Source: Enterobacter sp. R4-368
Lineage (GTDB): Bacteria; Pseudomonadota; Gammaproteobacteria; Enterobacterales; Enterobacteriaceae
Direction of reading: 5' to 3'
Assembly: GCF_000410515.1 (NCBI RefSeq)
Contig: NC_021500.1
Span: forward strand, 2,728,001-2,792,000
Length of the DNA: 64,000 nt
The notes beneath the pieces are model-generated. The model saw only the letters and a list, made by a program, of their open reading frames with translations. It was not told where the DNA came from and searched no databases. Within the stretch, counting starts at the first letter, position 1. Each line of letters starts with the position of its first letter. Shown one piece after another: positions 27,487 to 36,081 of the stretch. The translations under genes were made by a program, and so were the position numbers.

Positions 27487-28243
27487 ACAGGAACATCCCA
27501 CCCGACACTTCCACGCGTTGCGCATTCATCCATGCCAGCTCGTCGCTCAGCAGTGCGGCAATCGCATCGCCAATATCATCCGGCAGGCCGACACGACCCA
27601 ACGCAGTTTGCGCAGCAATGTGTTGATTAACCTGCTCATTATCACGCACTACCCCGCCGCCAAAATCGGTTTCAATCGCCCCCGGTGCAATGATATTCAC
27701 CGAAATGCCCCGCGCGCCAAGCTCCTTCGCCTGGTAACGGGTCAGCACTTCCATTGCCCCTTTCATTGACGCATACGCCGCATAGCCCGGCTGGCAAAAA
27801 CGCGCCAGGCCACTGGAAACATTAAGGATGCGCCCGCCATTTTTCAGCAGCGGCAGCAGGCTTTGCGTCAGGAAGAACGGGCCTTTGAAATGGATATTCA
27901 CCAGTTGATCAAATTGCTCAACGCTGGTTTCGGCGAAAGTTGCGCTGATACCGATGCCAGCATTGTTCAATAAATAATCAAACGTTTCGCGCTGCCATAC
28001 CGATTTCAATTGTTCCTGCACGTTGCGCGCAAAAGCATCAAATCCGGTGATATCACCGACGTTAAGCTGCAATGCCACCGCTTTCACGCCTTTTTTCTCA
28101 ATTTCACGCACCACATTCTGCGCTTCTTCGGCGTTATTGTTGTAGGTCAGGATAATGCCCGTTCCTTTCGCTGCCAGCTTCAGCGCCGCGTTTTTACCCA
28201 AACCGCGGCTGCCACCTGTCACTAAAGCAATATGTTGTGTCAT
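27485..28243 (-). CDS. Short-chain dehydrogenase/reductase
   Basis: 252 aa from the ATG at 28243 (GAGGTTTCTT upstream); the frame open to 28381 overlaps the divergent LysR gene. Classical SDR marks: cofactor loop TGGSRGLG at residues 9-16, NNAGIG, catalytic Ser in LNVSSG, and YASMK with Tyr and Lys. An NAD(P)H-dependent oxidoreductase in the cytosol; the substrate is unknown. It is divergent from the YhjC-like LysR gene, which is probably its regulator. Confidence 0.9.
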   Translation of the reverse strand: MTQHIALVTGGSRGLGKNAALKLAAKGTGIILTYNNNAEEAQNVVREIEKKGVKAVALQLNVGDITGFDAFARNVQEQLKSVWQRETFDYLLNNAGIGISATFAETSVEQFDQLVNIHFKGPFFLTQSLLPLLKNGGRILNVSSGLARFCQPGYAAYASMKGAMEVLTRYQAKELGARGISVNIIAPGAIETDFGGGVVRDNEQVNQHIAAQTALGRVGLPDDIGDAIAALLSDELAWMNAQRVEVSGGMFL

Positions 28244-28362
28244 AAGAAACCTCGTTTTCGCTGATGTGAGACCGTGAAAAGAGCTTATTAGCTGACGAAT
28301 AAACAATAAAGGTGCTAAATTACGCTTCACCGTTTCATTACAGGCAACAATCGAGCGTGATG

Positions 28363-29265
28363 ATGGATAAAATTTACGCAATGCAACTGTTTATCCGCGT
28401 GGCGGAACTGGAGAGTTTTTCCCGCGCGGCGGACTCGATGGGGCTTCCTAAGGGTAGCGTATCGCGCCAGATCCAGGCGCTGGAGACGCACCTCGGCACC
28501 CAGTTGTTGCACCGCACCACACGCCGCGTCCAGCTCACGCAGGACGGCATGGTTTACTACGAGCGGGCGAAAGATCTGCTGGCAAATATGGATGAGCTCG
28601 ACGGTATGTTCCTGCATGATCCATCAAGCATCAGCGGGCGTTTGCGCGTCGATATGCCGGTCGGGGTGGCGAAAAATCTGCTGATCCCGCGCCTGCCCGC
28701 TTTCCTGCAACAATACCCCGGCATTGAACTGGAGCTCAGCAGCAGCGACAGGTTGGTGGATATTATTCGCGAAGGGTTCGACTGCGTCGTGCGCGTTGGC
28801 ACGCTCAAAGATTCCGGTCTGATCGCCCGCCAGCTCGGGCGGCTGTCGGTCATTAACTGCGCCAGCCCCGATTATCTGGCGCGTTTTGGCTACCCGGAAA
28901 CGCTCGACGATTTATCCTCCCACGCGCTGGTGCATTACGCCGTTAACCTTGGAACGCGTCCGCCAGGCTTTGAGGTCTGGCAGGATAAACAGACACACTG
29001 GGTGAAAACCGGCGGCATACTGACGGTGAACAGTACCGAAACATACCAGGCTGCCTGTCTGGCCGGATTAGGGATTATTCAGGTGCCGCGCGTTGGCGTA
29101 CGCGAAGCGCTGCGGGCGGGGAAACTGGTGGAGATCCTGCCGCAATACCGCGCTGAACCGATGCCGGTTTCGCTGATTTACCCGCACCGCCGTAATTTAT
29201 CGCGCCGCGTGCATCTGTTTATGGAGTGGCTGGCGACCGTACTGAAGGATTACGTCGACCACTAG
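28363..29265 (+). CDS. yhjC: YhjC-like LysR-family regulator
   Basis: 300 aa. Helix-turn-helix at the N terminus (FIRVAELESFSRAADSMGLP, KGSVSRQIQAL), followed by the LysR effector domain. The sequence follows E. coli YhjC from MDKI onward, hence the ATG at 28363; the adjacent ATG at 28360 is equally possible. Located before yhjD as in E. coli, and divergent from an SDR gene over a 119-bp gap, the usual arrangement for a LysR regulator and its target. Inducer unknown. Confidence 0.85.
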   Translation: MDKIYAMQLFIRVAELESFSRAADSMGLPKGSVSRQIQALETHLGTQLLHRTTRRVQLTQDGMVYYERAKDLLANMDELDGMFLHDPSSISGRLRVDMPVGVAKNLLIPRLPAFLQQYPGIELELSSSDRLVDIIREGFDCVVRVGTLKDSGLIARQLGRLSVINCASPDYLARFGYPETLDDLSSHALVHYAVNLGTRPPGFEVWQDKQTHWVKTGGILTVNSTETYQAACLAGLGIIQVPRVGVREALRAGKLVEILPQYRAEPMPVSLIYPHRRNLSRRVHLFMEWLATVLKDYVDH

Positions 29266-29314
29266 CAGCTATAATTTCAGTTACAACACATTCAGGAGAA
29301 GGAAAACAGACCTG

Positions 29315-30346
29315 ATGACGCCGGAAAATCATGAAAAACGCCCGACGCAAGACCTCGACTACGAACCCGTCAGGAAGATGGCTGAGCAGCCCACCGAAAA
29401 GAAACATTCTGCCCCTTCAGCCGCCAGTACCACTCTGGCATCCCTCACCGACATGGTGCAAAAGATCCAGCGCTGGCCTGTGGTAGCGCACCTGATCCGC
29501 GCGACGGAACGTTTTAACGACCGCATGGGCAACCAGTTTGGCGCGGCCATTACCTACTTCTCGTTTCTGTCGATGATCCCCATCATGATGGTGTCGTTTG
29601 CCGCCGCCGGTTTTGTGCTCGCCTCGCACCCGACGCTGTTGCAGGACATCTTCAATAAGATCCTGATGAGCGTGAGCGATCCGACGATGGCTTCAACACT
29701 GCAAAACACCCTCAATATTGCCGTGCAGCAGCGCACGACGGTAGGGATTGTCGGGCTGGCTATCGCCCTCTATTCCGGCGTCAACTGGACCGGCAACCTG
29801 CGCGAGGCAATCCGCGCTCAGTCGCGCGATGTCTGGGAGCGTAACGCGCAGGATGAAGAAAAAATCTGGGTAAAGTATTTCCGCGACTTCATTTCGCTGA
29901 TTGGTCTGTTAGTCGCGCTGATCGTGACGCTTTCCATAACGTCGGTGGCGGGCTCCGCGCAGCAGTTGATCATCAACGCGCTGCACCTGGATTACATTGA
30001 ATGGCTGAAACCGGCCTGGCGACTGATTGGCCTGGCTATTTCGATTTTCGCGAACTATTTGCTCTTCTTCTGGATCTTCTGGCGTTTGCCGCGCCACCGT
30101 CCGCGTAAAAAGGCGCTGATCCGCGGCACATTTCTCGCGGCGATTGGGTTCGAAGTGATCAAAATCATCATGACCTGGACGCTGCCATCGCTGGTCAAAT
30201 CGCCTTCCGGCGCGGCGTTTGGCTCGGTGCTCGGGCTGATGGCGTTCTTCTACTTTTTTGCTCGCCTGACGCTGTTTTGCGCCGCGTGGATCGCCACTGC
30301 GCAGTACAAAGGTGACCCGCGCATGCCGGACAAAACCCACCACTAA
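29315..30346 (+). CDS. yhjD: YhjD, inner-membrane YihY/BrkB-family protein
   Basis: 343 aa. Six or so hydrophobic segments from about residue 75 to the C terminus (ITYFSFLSMIPIMMVSFAAA, FISLIGLLVALIVTLSI, FANYLLFFWIFWRLP, LGLMAFFYFFARLTLFCAAW), with a polar N terminus of about 70 residues. Matches E. coli YhjD of the YihY family, in which a mutant form allows growth with lipid IVA in place of full Kdo2-lipid A, so a role in lipid export or envelope is suspected. Good ribosome site GGAGAAGGA upstream. Confidence 0.92.
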   Translation: MTPENHEKRPTQDLDYEPVRKMAEQPTEKKHSAPSAASTTLASLTDMVQKIQRWPVVAHLIRATERFNDRMGNQFGAAITYFSFLSMIPIMMVSFAAAGFVLASHPTLLQDIFNKILMSVSDPTMASTLQNTLNIAVQQRTTVGIVGLAIALYSGVNWTGNLREAIRAQSRDVWERNAQDEEKIWVKYFRDFISLIGLLVALIVTLSITSVAGSAQQLIINALHLDYIEWLKPAWRLIGLAISIFANYLLFFWIFWRLPRHRPRKKALIRGTFLAAIGFEVIKIIMTWTLPSLVKSPSGAAFGSVLGLMAFFYFFARLTLFCAAWIATAQYKGDPRMPDKTHH

Positions 30347-30618
30347 CACTGCTATCGGGCTGAAGGAAATGGAATATTTCAGCCCGCCTGGCGATTTCAG
30401 CATGAAAATCCAGTCCGTAACTTTTATTTAACCAAAAACCAGTTTTATTCTCTGATTATTAAAATCTGTGAAGCATTTCATAGAAGGTAAATCGTGAGTC
30501 TGAAAATTATTCGCTTTTTGCCGGTTTTTTGCGCGAAAGCCCGGTTTGTTACAGATTGAAATGTCGCTTTTGCTGTGGCTAATATGGTCGTTCGTTCGCG
30601 CAAAAATAAGAAAATTCT

Positions 30619-31935
30619 ATGCAAGCTACAGCCACAACTTTCGACAACGAGCAGGAAAATCCCCCGGTAAATTCACGTAATAAAGTCGTCGTTGCGTCTC
30701 TGATTGGCACCGCCATCGAGTTCTTCGATTTCTATATTTACGCCACCGCTGCGGTGATCGTATTCCCGCATATCTTCTTCCCGCAGGGCGACCCGACGGC
30801 CGCCACGCTACAGTCGCTGGCGACCTTCGCCATTGCTTTTATTGCGCGCCCGATTGGTTCCGCCGTGTTTGGTCACTTCGGCGACCGCGTTGGCCGTAAA
30901 GTGACGCTGGTGGCCTCGCTGCTGACGATGGGGATCTCAACCGTGCTGATCGGTCTGCTGCCGGGGTACGAAACCATTGGCGTGATGGCACCGTTGCTGC
31001 TGGCGCTGGCGCGTTTCGGCCAGGGTCTGGGGCTGGGCGGTGAATGGGGCGGCGCGGCGCTGCTGGCCACGGAAAACGCCCCGCCGCGCAAACGCGCGCT
31101 GTACGGCTCTTTCCCGCAACTGGGCGCGCCGATTGGCTTCTTCTTTGCGAACGGCACCTTCCTGCTGCTCTCCTGGTTACTGACCGATGAGCAGTTTATG
31201 GCGTGGGGCTGGCGCGTGCCGTTTATTTTCTCCGCCGTGCTGGTGCTGATTGGCCTGTACGTTCGCGTTTCGCTGCATGAAACACCGGTGTTTGCCAAAG
31301 TCGCCGCCGCGAAGAAGCAGGTGAAAGTGCCGCTGGGCACGCTGCTGACCAAACATGTGCGCGTTACCGTGCTGGGCACCTTTATCATGCTGGCGACCTA
31401 TACGCTGTTCTACATCATGACGGTCTATTCCATGACCTTCAGCACCTCGCCGCAGGGCCTGGGCCTGCCGCGTAACGAAGTGCTGTGGATGCTGATGATG
31501 GCGGTGATTGGCTTCGGTGTGATGGTGCCGGTGGCGGGTCTGCTGGCGGACGCCTTTGGTCGCCGCAAAAGCATGGTGATCATCACCACGCTTATCATCC
31601 TGTTCGCGCTGTTTGTCTTCCCACCGCTGCTCGGTTCCGGTAGCCCGGTGCTGGTGATGGCCTACCTGCTGATCGGCCTGAGCCTGATGGGGCTGACCTT
31701 CGGTCCGATGGGCGCGCTGCTGCCGGAGTTGTTCCCGACGGAAGTGCGTTATACCGGCGCGTCGTTCTCTTACAACGTGTCGTCGATCCTCGGCGCATCG
31801 GTGGCACCTTATATCGCCACCTGGCTGCAGGCCAATTATGGTCTGATGTATGTCGGGTTCTACCTGGCCGCGATGGCCACATTAACGCTTATCGCGCTGC
31901 TGCTGACCCACGAAACTAAACACCAGTCGCTGTAA
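30619..31935 (+). CDS. yhjE: YhjE, MFS metabolite/proton symporter
   Basis: 438 aa with about 12 membrane spans. Major facilitator of the MHS (metabolite:H+ symporter) family: starts with VVASLIGTAIEFFDFYIYATAA, given as GTAIEFFDFYIYATAA, has the loop 2-3 motif GHFGDRVGRK and a repeat GLLADAFGRRK after span 8. E. coli YhjE is a putative transporter with an undefined substrate. It stands alone, with 272 bp upstream and a hairpin after it. Confidence 0.93.
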   Translation: MQATATTFDNEQENPPVNSRNKVVVASLIGTAIEFFDFYIYATAAVIVFPHIFFPQGDPTAATLQSLATFAIAFIARPIGSAVFGHFGDRVGRKVTLVASLLTMGISTVLIGLLPGYETIGVMAPLLLALARFGQGLGLGGEWGGAALLATENAPPRKRALYGSFPQLGAPIGFFFANGTFLLLSWLLTDEQFMAWGWRVPFIFSAVLVLIGLYVRVSLHETPVFAKVAAAKKQVKVPLGTLLTKHVRVTVLGTFIMLATYTLFYIMTVYSMTFSTSPQGLGLPRNEVLWMLMMAVIGFGVMVPVAGLLADAFGRRKSMVIITTLIILFALFVFPPLLGSGSPVLVMAYLLIGLSLMGLTFGPMGALLPELFPTEVRYTGASFSYNVSSILGASVAPYIATWLQANYGLMYVGFYLAAMATLTLIALLLTHETKHQSL

Positions 31936-31942
31936 ACTTTTT

Positions 31943-31967
31943 GCCCTCTCTTCGCTGAAGAGAGGGC
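31943..31967. repeat. Convergent-junction hairpin yhjE/yhjG
   Basis: Perfect 11-bp stem GCCCTCTCTTC / GAAGAGAGGGC with a 3-nt loop, between the convergent yhjE and yhjG stops. It shares its CCTCTC/GAGAGG core with the hairpins at 36048 and 55635. Probably a terminator or 3'-end stabiliser. Confidence 0.7.
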
Positions 31968-31985
31968 TACTTCCCGTTGCGCTTC

Positions 31986-34040
31986 CTAGTGTTTCATCTG
32001 TGACAAAATCGCCCGGCACTGATTCTGCTCACCTTCCGATGGCGAGATCAACGCCAGCAATGCCGCCGCCGGGGTGACCAGGGTTGCCAGCGCTGCCGCC
32101 ACCGCACCGCGCGCAATCAACGGCCCGGGTTTCACCCCCGCCTGCGGGTTTTTAAAGCTGCCACGCACGTAGAGCGGTGAACGCAGCGTGACAATACGCA
32201 CGCCTTTGCTTTCAGGATCAATGGTTAAGTCGAGTTGTTCCGACGCCATGCTGGCGGTGCCGGTAATATTAATCAGCGCGTTTTCCGTATCAAAGGCGAA
32301 GATTTGTGGACGCGCGACGCCGTTGACTAAATCGAGGTTCGCTGCGGCACAATTTACCCGCACTTCGTCATCGCCAAACAACTGACCGACAATATAGTTG
32401 CCGACGTTAAGACCAAGAATTTCCATCAGGTTACGGCTGACTACCCCGTCGTTCATTAACAGTTTCAGGTTGCCATTGCTGGTGCCCAGCAGCGCCGCTA
32501 CGGAGTTGCCCACGCCGCGAAGCTCTGCGTCACCGTTCATCTCACCAAGGGTTTTCTGCATCAGCTCGACATCAGGCATCAACTCTTTGAGCTTCAGCCG
32601 CCGCGCCTGGATCTCCGCCCGACCTTGCATCGGTTTTTTATCCCCTTCGAGATGGATATTCGATGAGATGGTGCCGCCCGCAAGACCAAATTTCAGCGGT
32701 TGCAGGCGCAGGTCGGCATCTTTCAGCAGAATATGGGTCGACAAGTCGCTGATGGGTAACGTTGAGCCATGCTCAATCCGCCGGCCTTTAAAACGCACAT
32801 CGGCATCCATTACGTCCCATTTGTCGGTTTCAAAGCGGTCATACGGCAGCACTTTATCTGCCGGTTGCCCCGTTTTCTCGCCCTTTTGCTGCTCGGTGCG
32901 TTTCGACTGCTCAGCGCCTTTGCCGGAATCGACACCAATCAGCGGCCCTAAATCTGCCAGCCGTAACTGGCGCGATTCAACGTCGCCTTCCAGTTTTGGA
33001 CGCGGTTTAGCGGTGGTGTAGCGCAGCGTGCCATGAATATCGCTTTCGCCGATATGACCATTAAAGTCGCGATAGTCATACACCGCCCCTTTTTCGTTGT
33101 TGAGCTTCGCGATGAGATGGCCATCGGTTTCAAACGGCGGCGTGTCCGGCAGCAACACGCCGGTTAAGTCATACAGTTCGCCAAGGGAGTTACCACCGAA
33201 CTTGAGTTGCAAGTCGGCACCGCCCATGTTCATCGGGTCGTTGATGGTGCCGACAAACGCCACGCGCGTGTTACCGGAGCGGAAATCCGCCTGCACCGGG
33301 AAAGGTGTGCCCTCGCTGCGCAGCGCCAGCATGCCGCCAATTTTGCCGCTGCCGGACACCGGCTGGCCGTTGTAACGCCCTTTCGCCGTCAGACCAAAGA
33401 TGTAATCTCCGGCATTGACTTTGCTGTCGCTTTTGCCGGTCACTTCGCTAAACGGCAGCGGCTTGCCTAAGGGATTTACCAGGATCTCGATATCAGCGCG
33501 GTTGAGCGCATCATCAATGGCGATACGCCCGCGATCAAAAAGAATGTTATCCAGCCGGAATGACCAACTCGAAGGCTGCGCATTGGCGTCTTTGTTGGCG
33601 TCACTGGCGAGCGTGAAGGTCCAGTTGTTGAGCTTTTCCGAGCGACGAATCAGCCTGGCATCGGGCTGTTGCAGTTTGATCCACGGCAGGTAAACGGTTT
33701 TGGTAAACAGCGCCAGCGGCGCGAGGGTGGCTTCAACGCGGGGTAAATGCACCATTGTCACTTCGTCGATACCCGGCGGGTTGCCCAGCATAATATCGTC
33801 GGCGTGAACATGCGGCCATGGAACCCAGCTGCGCCAGCCGGTTTCCTCTTTTTGTCGTTCCCACACCACGCCCAAATCGCCGCGAATAGCGAACGGACGG
33901 TTAAGCTCCGTGGAGACTTTTTCGTTAATGGTGGGTTTGAGGCGGTTCCAGTCGAATGTGGCGATGATGATAATGGCGACCACAATCAGCAACAGCAACG
34001 TCGCGAAGACGGCGATAATCGCTTTACTCGTTTTTGTCAT
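31986..34040 (-). CDS. yhjG: YhjG, AsmA-family envelope protein
   Basis: 684 aa. One N-terminal membrane anchor (AVFATLLLLIVVAIIIIATF) followed by a large periplasmic body with the AsmA signature near the start (DWNRLKPTINEKVSTELNRP, then FAIRGDLGV). AsmA-like proteins form long beta-groove bridges thought to carry phospholipids between membranes; YhjG is one of the six E. coli members. Convergent with yhjE; its start lies 34 bp left of the upstream pdeH stop, so they may share a transcript. Confidence 0.92.
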   Translation of the reverse strand: MTKTSKAIIAVFATLLLLIVVAIIIIATFDWNRLKPTINEKVSTELNRPFAIRGDLGVVWERQKEETGWRSWVPWPHVHADDIMLGNPPGIDEVTMVHLPRVEATLAPLALFTKTVYLPWIKLQQPDARLIRRSEKLNNWTFTLASDANKDANAQPSSWSFRLDNILFDRGRIAIDDALNRADIEILVNPLGKPLPFSEVTGKSDSKVNAGDYIFGLTAKGRYNGQPVSGSGKIGGMLALRSEGTPFPVQADFRSGNTRVAFVGTINDPMNMGGADLQLKFGGNSLGELYDLTGVLLPDTPPFETDGHLIAKLNNEKGAVYDYRDFNGHIGESDIHGTLRYTTAKPRPKLEGDVESRQLRLADLGPLIGVDSGKGAEQSKRTEQQKGEKTGQPADKVLPYDRFETDKWDVMDADVRFKGRRIEHGSTLPISDLSTHILLKDADLRLQPLKFGLAGGTISSNIHLEGDKKPMQGRAEIQARRLKLKELMPDVELMQKTLGEMNGDAELRGVGNSVAALLGTSNGNLKLLMNDGVVSRNLMEILGLNVGNYIVGQLFGDDEVRVNCAAANLDLVNGVARPQIFAFDTENALINITGTASMASEQLDLTIDPESKGVRIVTLRSPLYVRGSFKNPQAGVKPGPLIARGAVAAALATLVTPAAALLALISPSEGEQNQCRAILSQMKH

Positions 34041-34107
34041 CGTTCTGCCTTTCCTTTAAAGCCTTACCTGTCATAAAGATAGTAGAGGCTCGCAGAAAGG
34101 GCTGCGG

Positions 34108-34878
34108 TTACAGCTCGAGTATTACGTGTTCAAGTTTGGCTAAAGGAACCGGACGGGAGAGAAAATAGCCCTGCGCCGCATAAGCCGGTGAATCCTGCAC
34201 ATCGCGCCACTCCTCCAGCGTTTCCACACCTTCGACAATCACGCCCTGGCAATAGCGGTTCATCAACTGCAACAGCATGGTGAACAGGTTTTGCCCTTCC
34301 GGCGTTTTACGCAACATGATGAACAGATCGCGTGCCACTTTGATGTAGTCGTAACGCACTTCGCTTAACGCAGAGAAATTCGCCATGCCGGTGCCGAAGT
34401 CGTCCAGCCACAGCGGACCAATTTCGCTGATCGAGGCGAACGTCGAATCCTGCGGTAGCCGGATATGTTCGACCAGTTCAAAGCGGATCCACGGCAGTGA
34501 ATTAATCAACGCCATCAGATCGGTATCCTGGCGCATCGCCAGCAGGGTTGGGCCGTCAACATTCACCGAGGCCAGCACGTCATTGCTGAGGAAGAAGGCT
34601 TTTTGTTCCGCCAGCAGCGCCACTTGCTCATGCACCACATCAACACGCTGGCGCACCGCCACTTCGGAAAAGTAGCGATCCGGCGCAATGCGCGTTTCCG
34701 GCTGCGACGGATGGGTGACAATGGTTAATACTTCAACCGCCATCAGACGACCATCGGTTTTATAGATGGGCTGATAAGTATAAGCACGTTCACATTGCAG
34801 CCAATAACGACGCTCCTGCAAGCTTTCAATGCTTGCTTCCGGAATGTTTAGCTGCTGGATGACCTGCTTTAACTTCAT
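34108..34878 (-). CDS. pdeH: PdeH (YhjH), c-di-GMP phosphodiesterase
   Basis: 256 aa, a stand-alone EAL domain without sensor, as in E. coli PdeH. The EAL motif region reads RLMAVEVLTIV (EVL), with substrate and metal motifs FELVEH, WLDDFGTGMANF and VIVEGVET. It hydrolyses c-di-GMP to pGpG and in E. coli is the main enzyme keeping c-di-GMP low in swimming cells, opposing curli and cellulose. A full sigma-28 promoter lies 49 bp upstream, tying it to the flagellar regulon. Next to the cellulose loci this places an off-switch for both BcsA PilZ domains. Confidence 0.96.
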   Translation of the reverse strand: MKLKQVIQQLNIPEASIESLQERRYWLQCERAYTYQPIYKTDGRLMAVEVLTIVTHPSQPETRIAPDRYFSEVAVRQRVDVVHEQVALLAEQKAFFLSNDVLASVNVDGPTLLAMRQDTDLMALINSLPWIRFELVEHIRLPQDSTFASISEIGPLWLDDFGTGMANFSALSEVRYDYIKVARDLFIMLRKTPEGQNLFTMLLQLMNRYCQGVIVEGVETLEEWRDVQDSPAYAAQGYFLSRPVPLAKLEHVILEL

Positions 34879-34926
34879 TTCTGCTGTCCTGTCGAAGGCG
34901 ATGACCGGGAGGAATTCGTCAATGAG

Positions 34927-34953
34927 TTATCGGCGGGCGTGTCGATAACTTTA
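34927..34953 (-). promoter_or_regulatory. FliA (sigma-28) promoter of pdeH
   Basis: On the minus strand TAAAGTTA then 11 bp then GCCGATAA, a near-perfect match to the class 3 flagellar consensus with exact spacing, ending 49 bp before the pdeH ATG. E. coli yhjH is a known FliA target. Confidence 0.88.
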
Positions 34954-35110
34954 CGCTCCGTCTGCGGGCAAATTTAAAAACCGCCGACGGGAAATCTGCC
35001 AGGAACAGGCTTTAGCTCAAAAAAATACTGGAACGTTGTTTTAATATAGTTGACCACGAATCACCCACAACGCACACTACCGTTAATTTATCTGATCCAG
35101 GTTGATGACT

Positions 35111-36040
35111 ATGTCCAGGAAAATTGCCGTCATTGGCGAATGCATGATTGAACTGTCACAAAAAGGCACGGAAGTGAACCGTGGCTTTGGTGGCGATACG
35201 CTTAACACGTCCGTTTATATCGCCCGCCAGGTCAATCCTGCGGCGCTTTCCGTGCACTATGTTACCGCGCTTGGCACCGACAATTTCAGCCAGCAGATGC
35301 TGGATGCCTGGCAAAGCGAGGACGTCGATACCAGCCTGACGCAACGTATGGAAAACCGCCTGCCTGGCCTCTATTACATCGAAACCGACAGCACCGGCGA
35401 GCGTACTTTCTACTACTGGCGTAACGAAGCAGCCGCCAAATTCTGGCTGGAGAGCGAGCAGTCTGCGGCTATCTGCGAACAACTTGCGACCTTCGATTAC
35501 CTCTACCTGAGCGGCATCAGCCTTGCCATTCTTAGCCCGGCAAGCCGCAACAAGCTGTTGTCGCTGTTGCAGGCATGCCGTGCGAATGGCGGCAAAGTGA
35601 TTTTTGATAACAACTACCGTCCACGCCTGTGGGCCAGCAAAGAAGAGACGCGTCAGGTTTATCAGCAAATGCTGGCTTGCACGGATATCGCGTTCCTGAC
35701 GCTGGATGACGAAGATCTGCTGTGGGGCGAGAAACCGGTAGAAGAAGTTATCGAACGCACGCAGCGCGCGGGCGTAAAAGAAGTGGTTATCAAGCGCGGC
35801 GCAGACTCCTGCCTGGTGGCGATTGCGGGTGAAGCGCTGGTGGAAGTTCCGGCGGTGAAACTGCCAAAAGAGAAAGTGATTGATACCACAGCGGCCGGGG
35901 ATTCCTTCAGCGCGGGCTACCTGTCGGTACGTCTGACCGGTGGCGATGCGACAGAAGCGGCAAAACGCGGGCATTTAACCGCCAGCACGGTCATTCAGTA
36001 TCGCGGCGCGATTATTCCGCGCGATGCCATGCCGCAATAA
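35111..36040 (+). CDS. kdgK: KdgK, 2-keto-3-deoxygluconate kinase
   Basis: 309 aa from the ATG at 35111, which gives the E. coli length and N terminus (MSRKIAVIGECMIEL); the TTG at 35102 and ATG at 35105 are less likely. PfkB-family sugar kinase: N-terminal GFGGDTLNTSVYIAR and C-terminal signature DTTAAGDSFSAGYL with the catalytic Asp. It phosphorylates 2-keto-3-deoxygluconate to KDPG in hexuronate and pectin-fragment breakdown. Divergent from pdeH, convergent with yhjJ. Confidence 0.97.
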   Translation: MSRKIAVIGECMIELSQKGTEVNRGFGGDTLNTSVYIARQVNPAALSVHYVTALGTDNFSQQMLDAWQSEDVDTSLTQRMENRLPGLYYIETDSTGERTFYYWRNEAAAKFWLESEQSAAICEQLATFDYLYLSGISLAILSPASRNKLLSLLQACRANGGKVIFDNNYRPRLWASKEETRQVYQQMLACTDIAFLTLDDEDLLWGEKPVEEVIERTQRAGVKEVVIKRGADSCLVAIAGEALVEVPAVKLPKEKVIDTTAAGDSFSAGYLSVRLTGGDATEAAKRGHLTASTVIQYRGAIIPRDAMPQ

Positions 36041-36047
36041 CGGTGTG

Positions 36048-36075
36048 CACCCCTCTCCTTTACCGGAGAGGGGTG
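36048..36075. terminator. Hairpin between kdgK and yhjJ
   Basis: Perfect 11-bp stem CACCCCTCTCC / GGAGAGGGGTG with a 6-nt loop, 7 bp after kdgK and 6 bp before the end of yhjJ. No long T run; shared core with the hairpins at 31943 and 55635. Confidence 0.7.
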
Positions 36076-36081
36076 GCTAAA

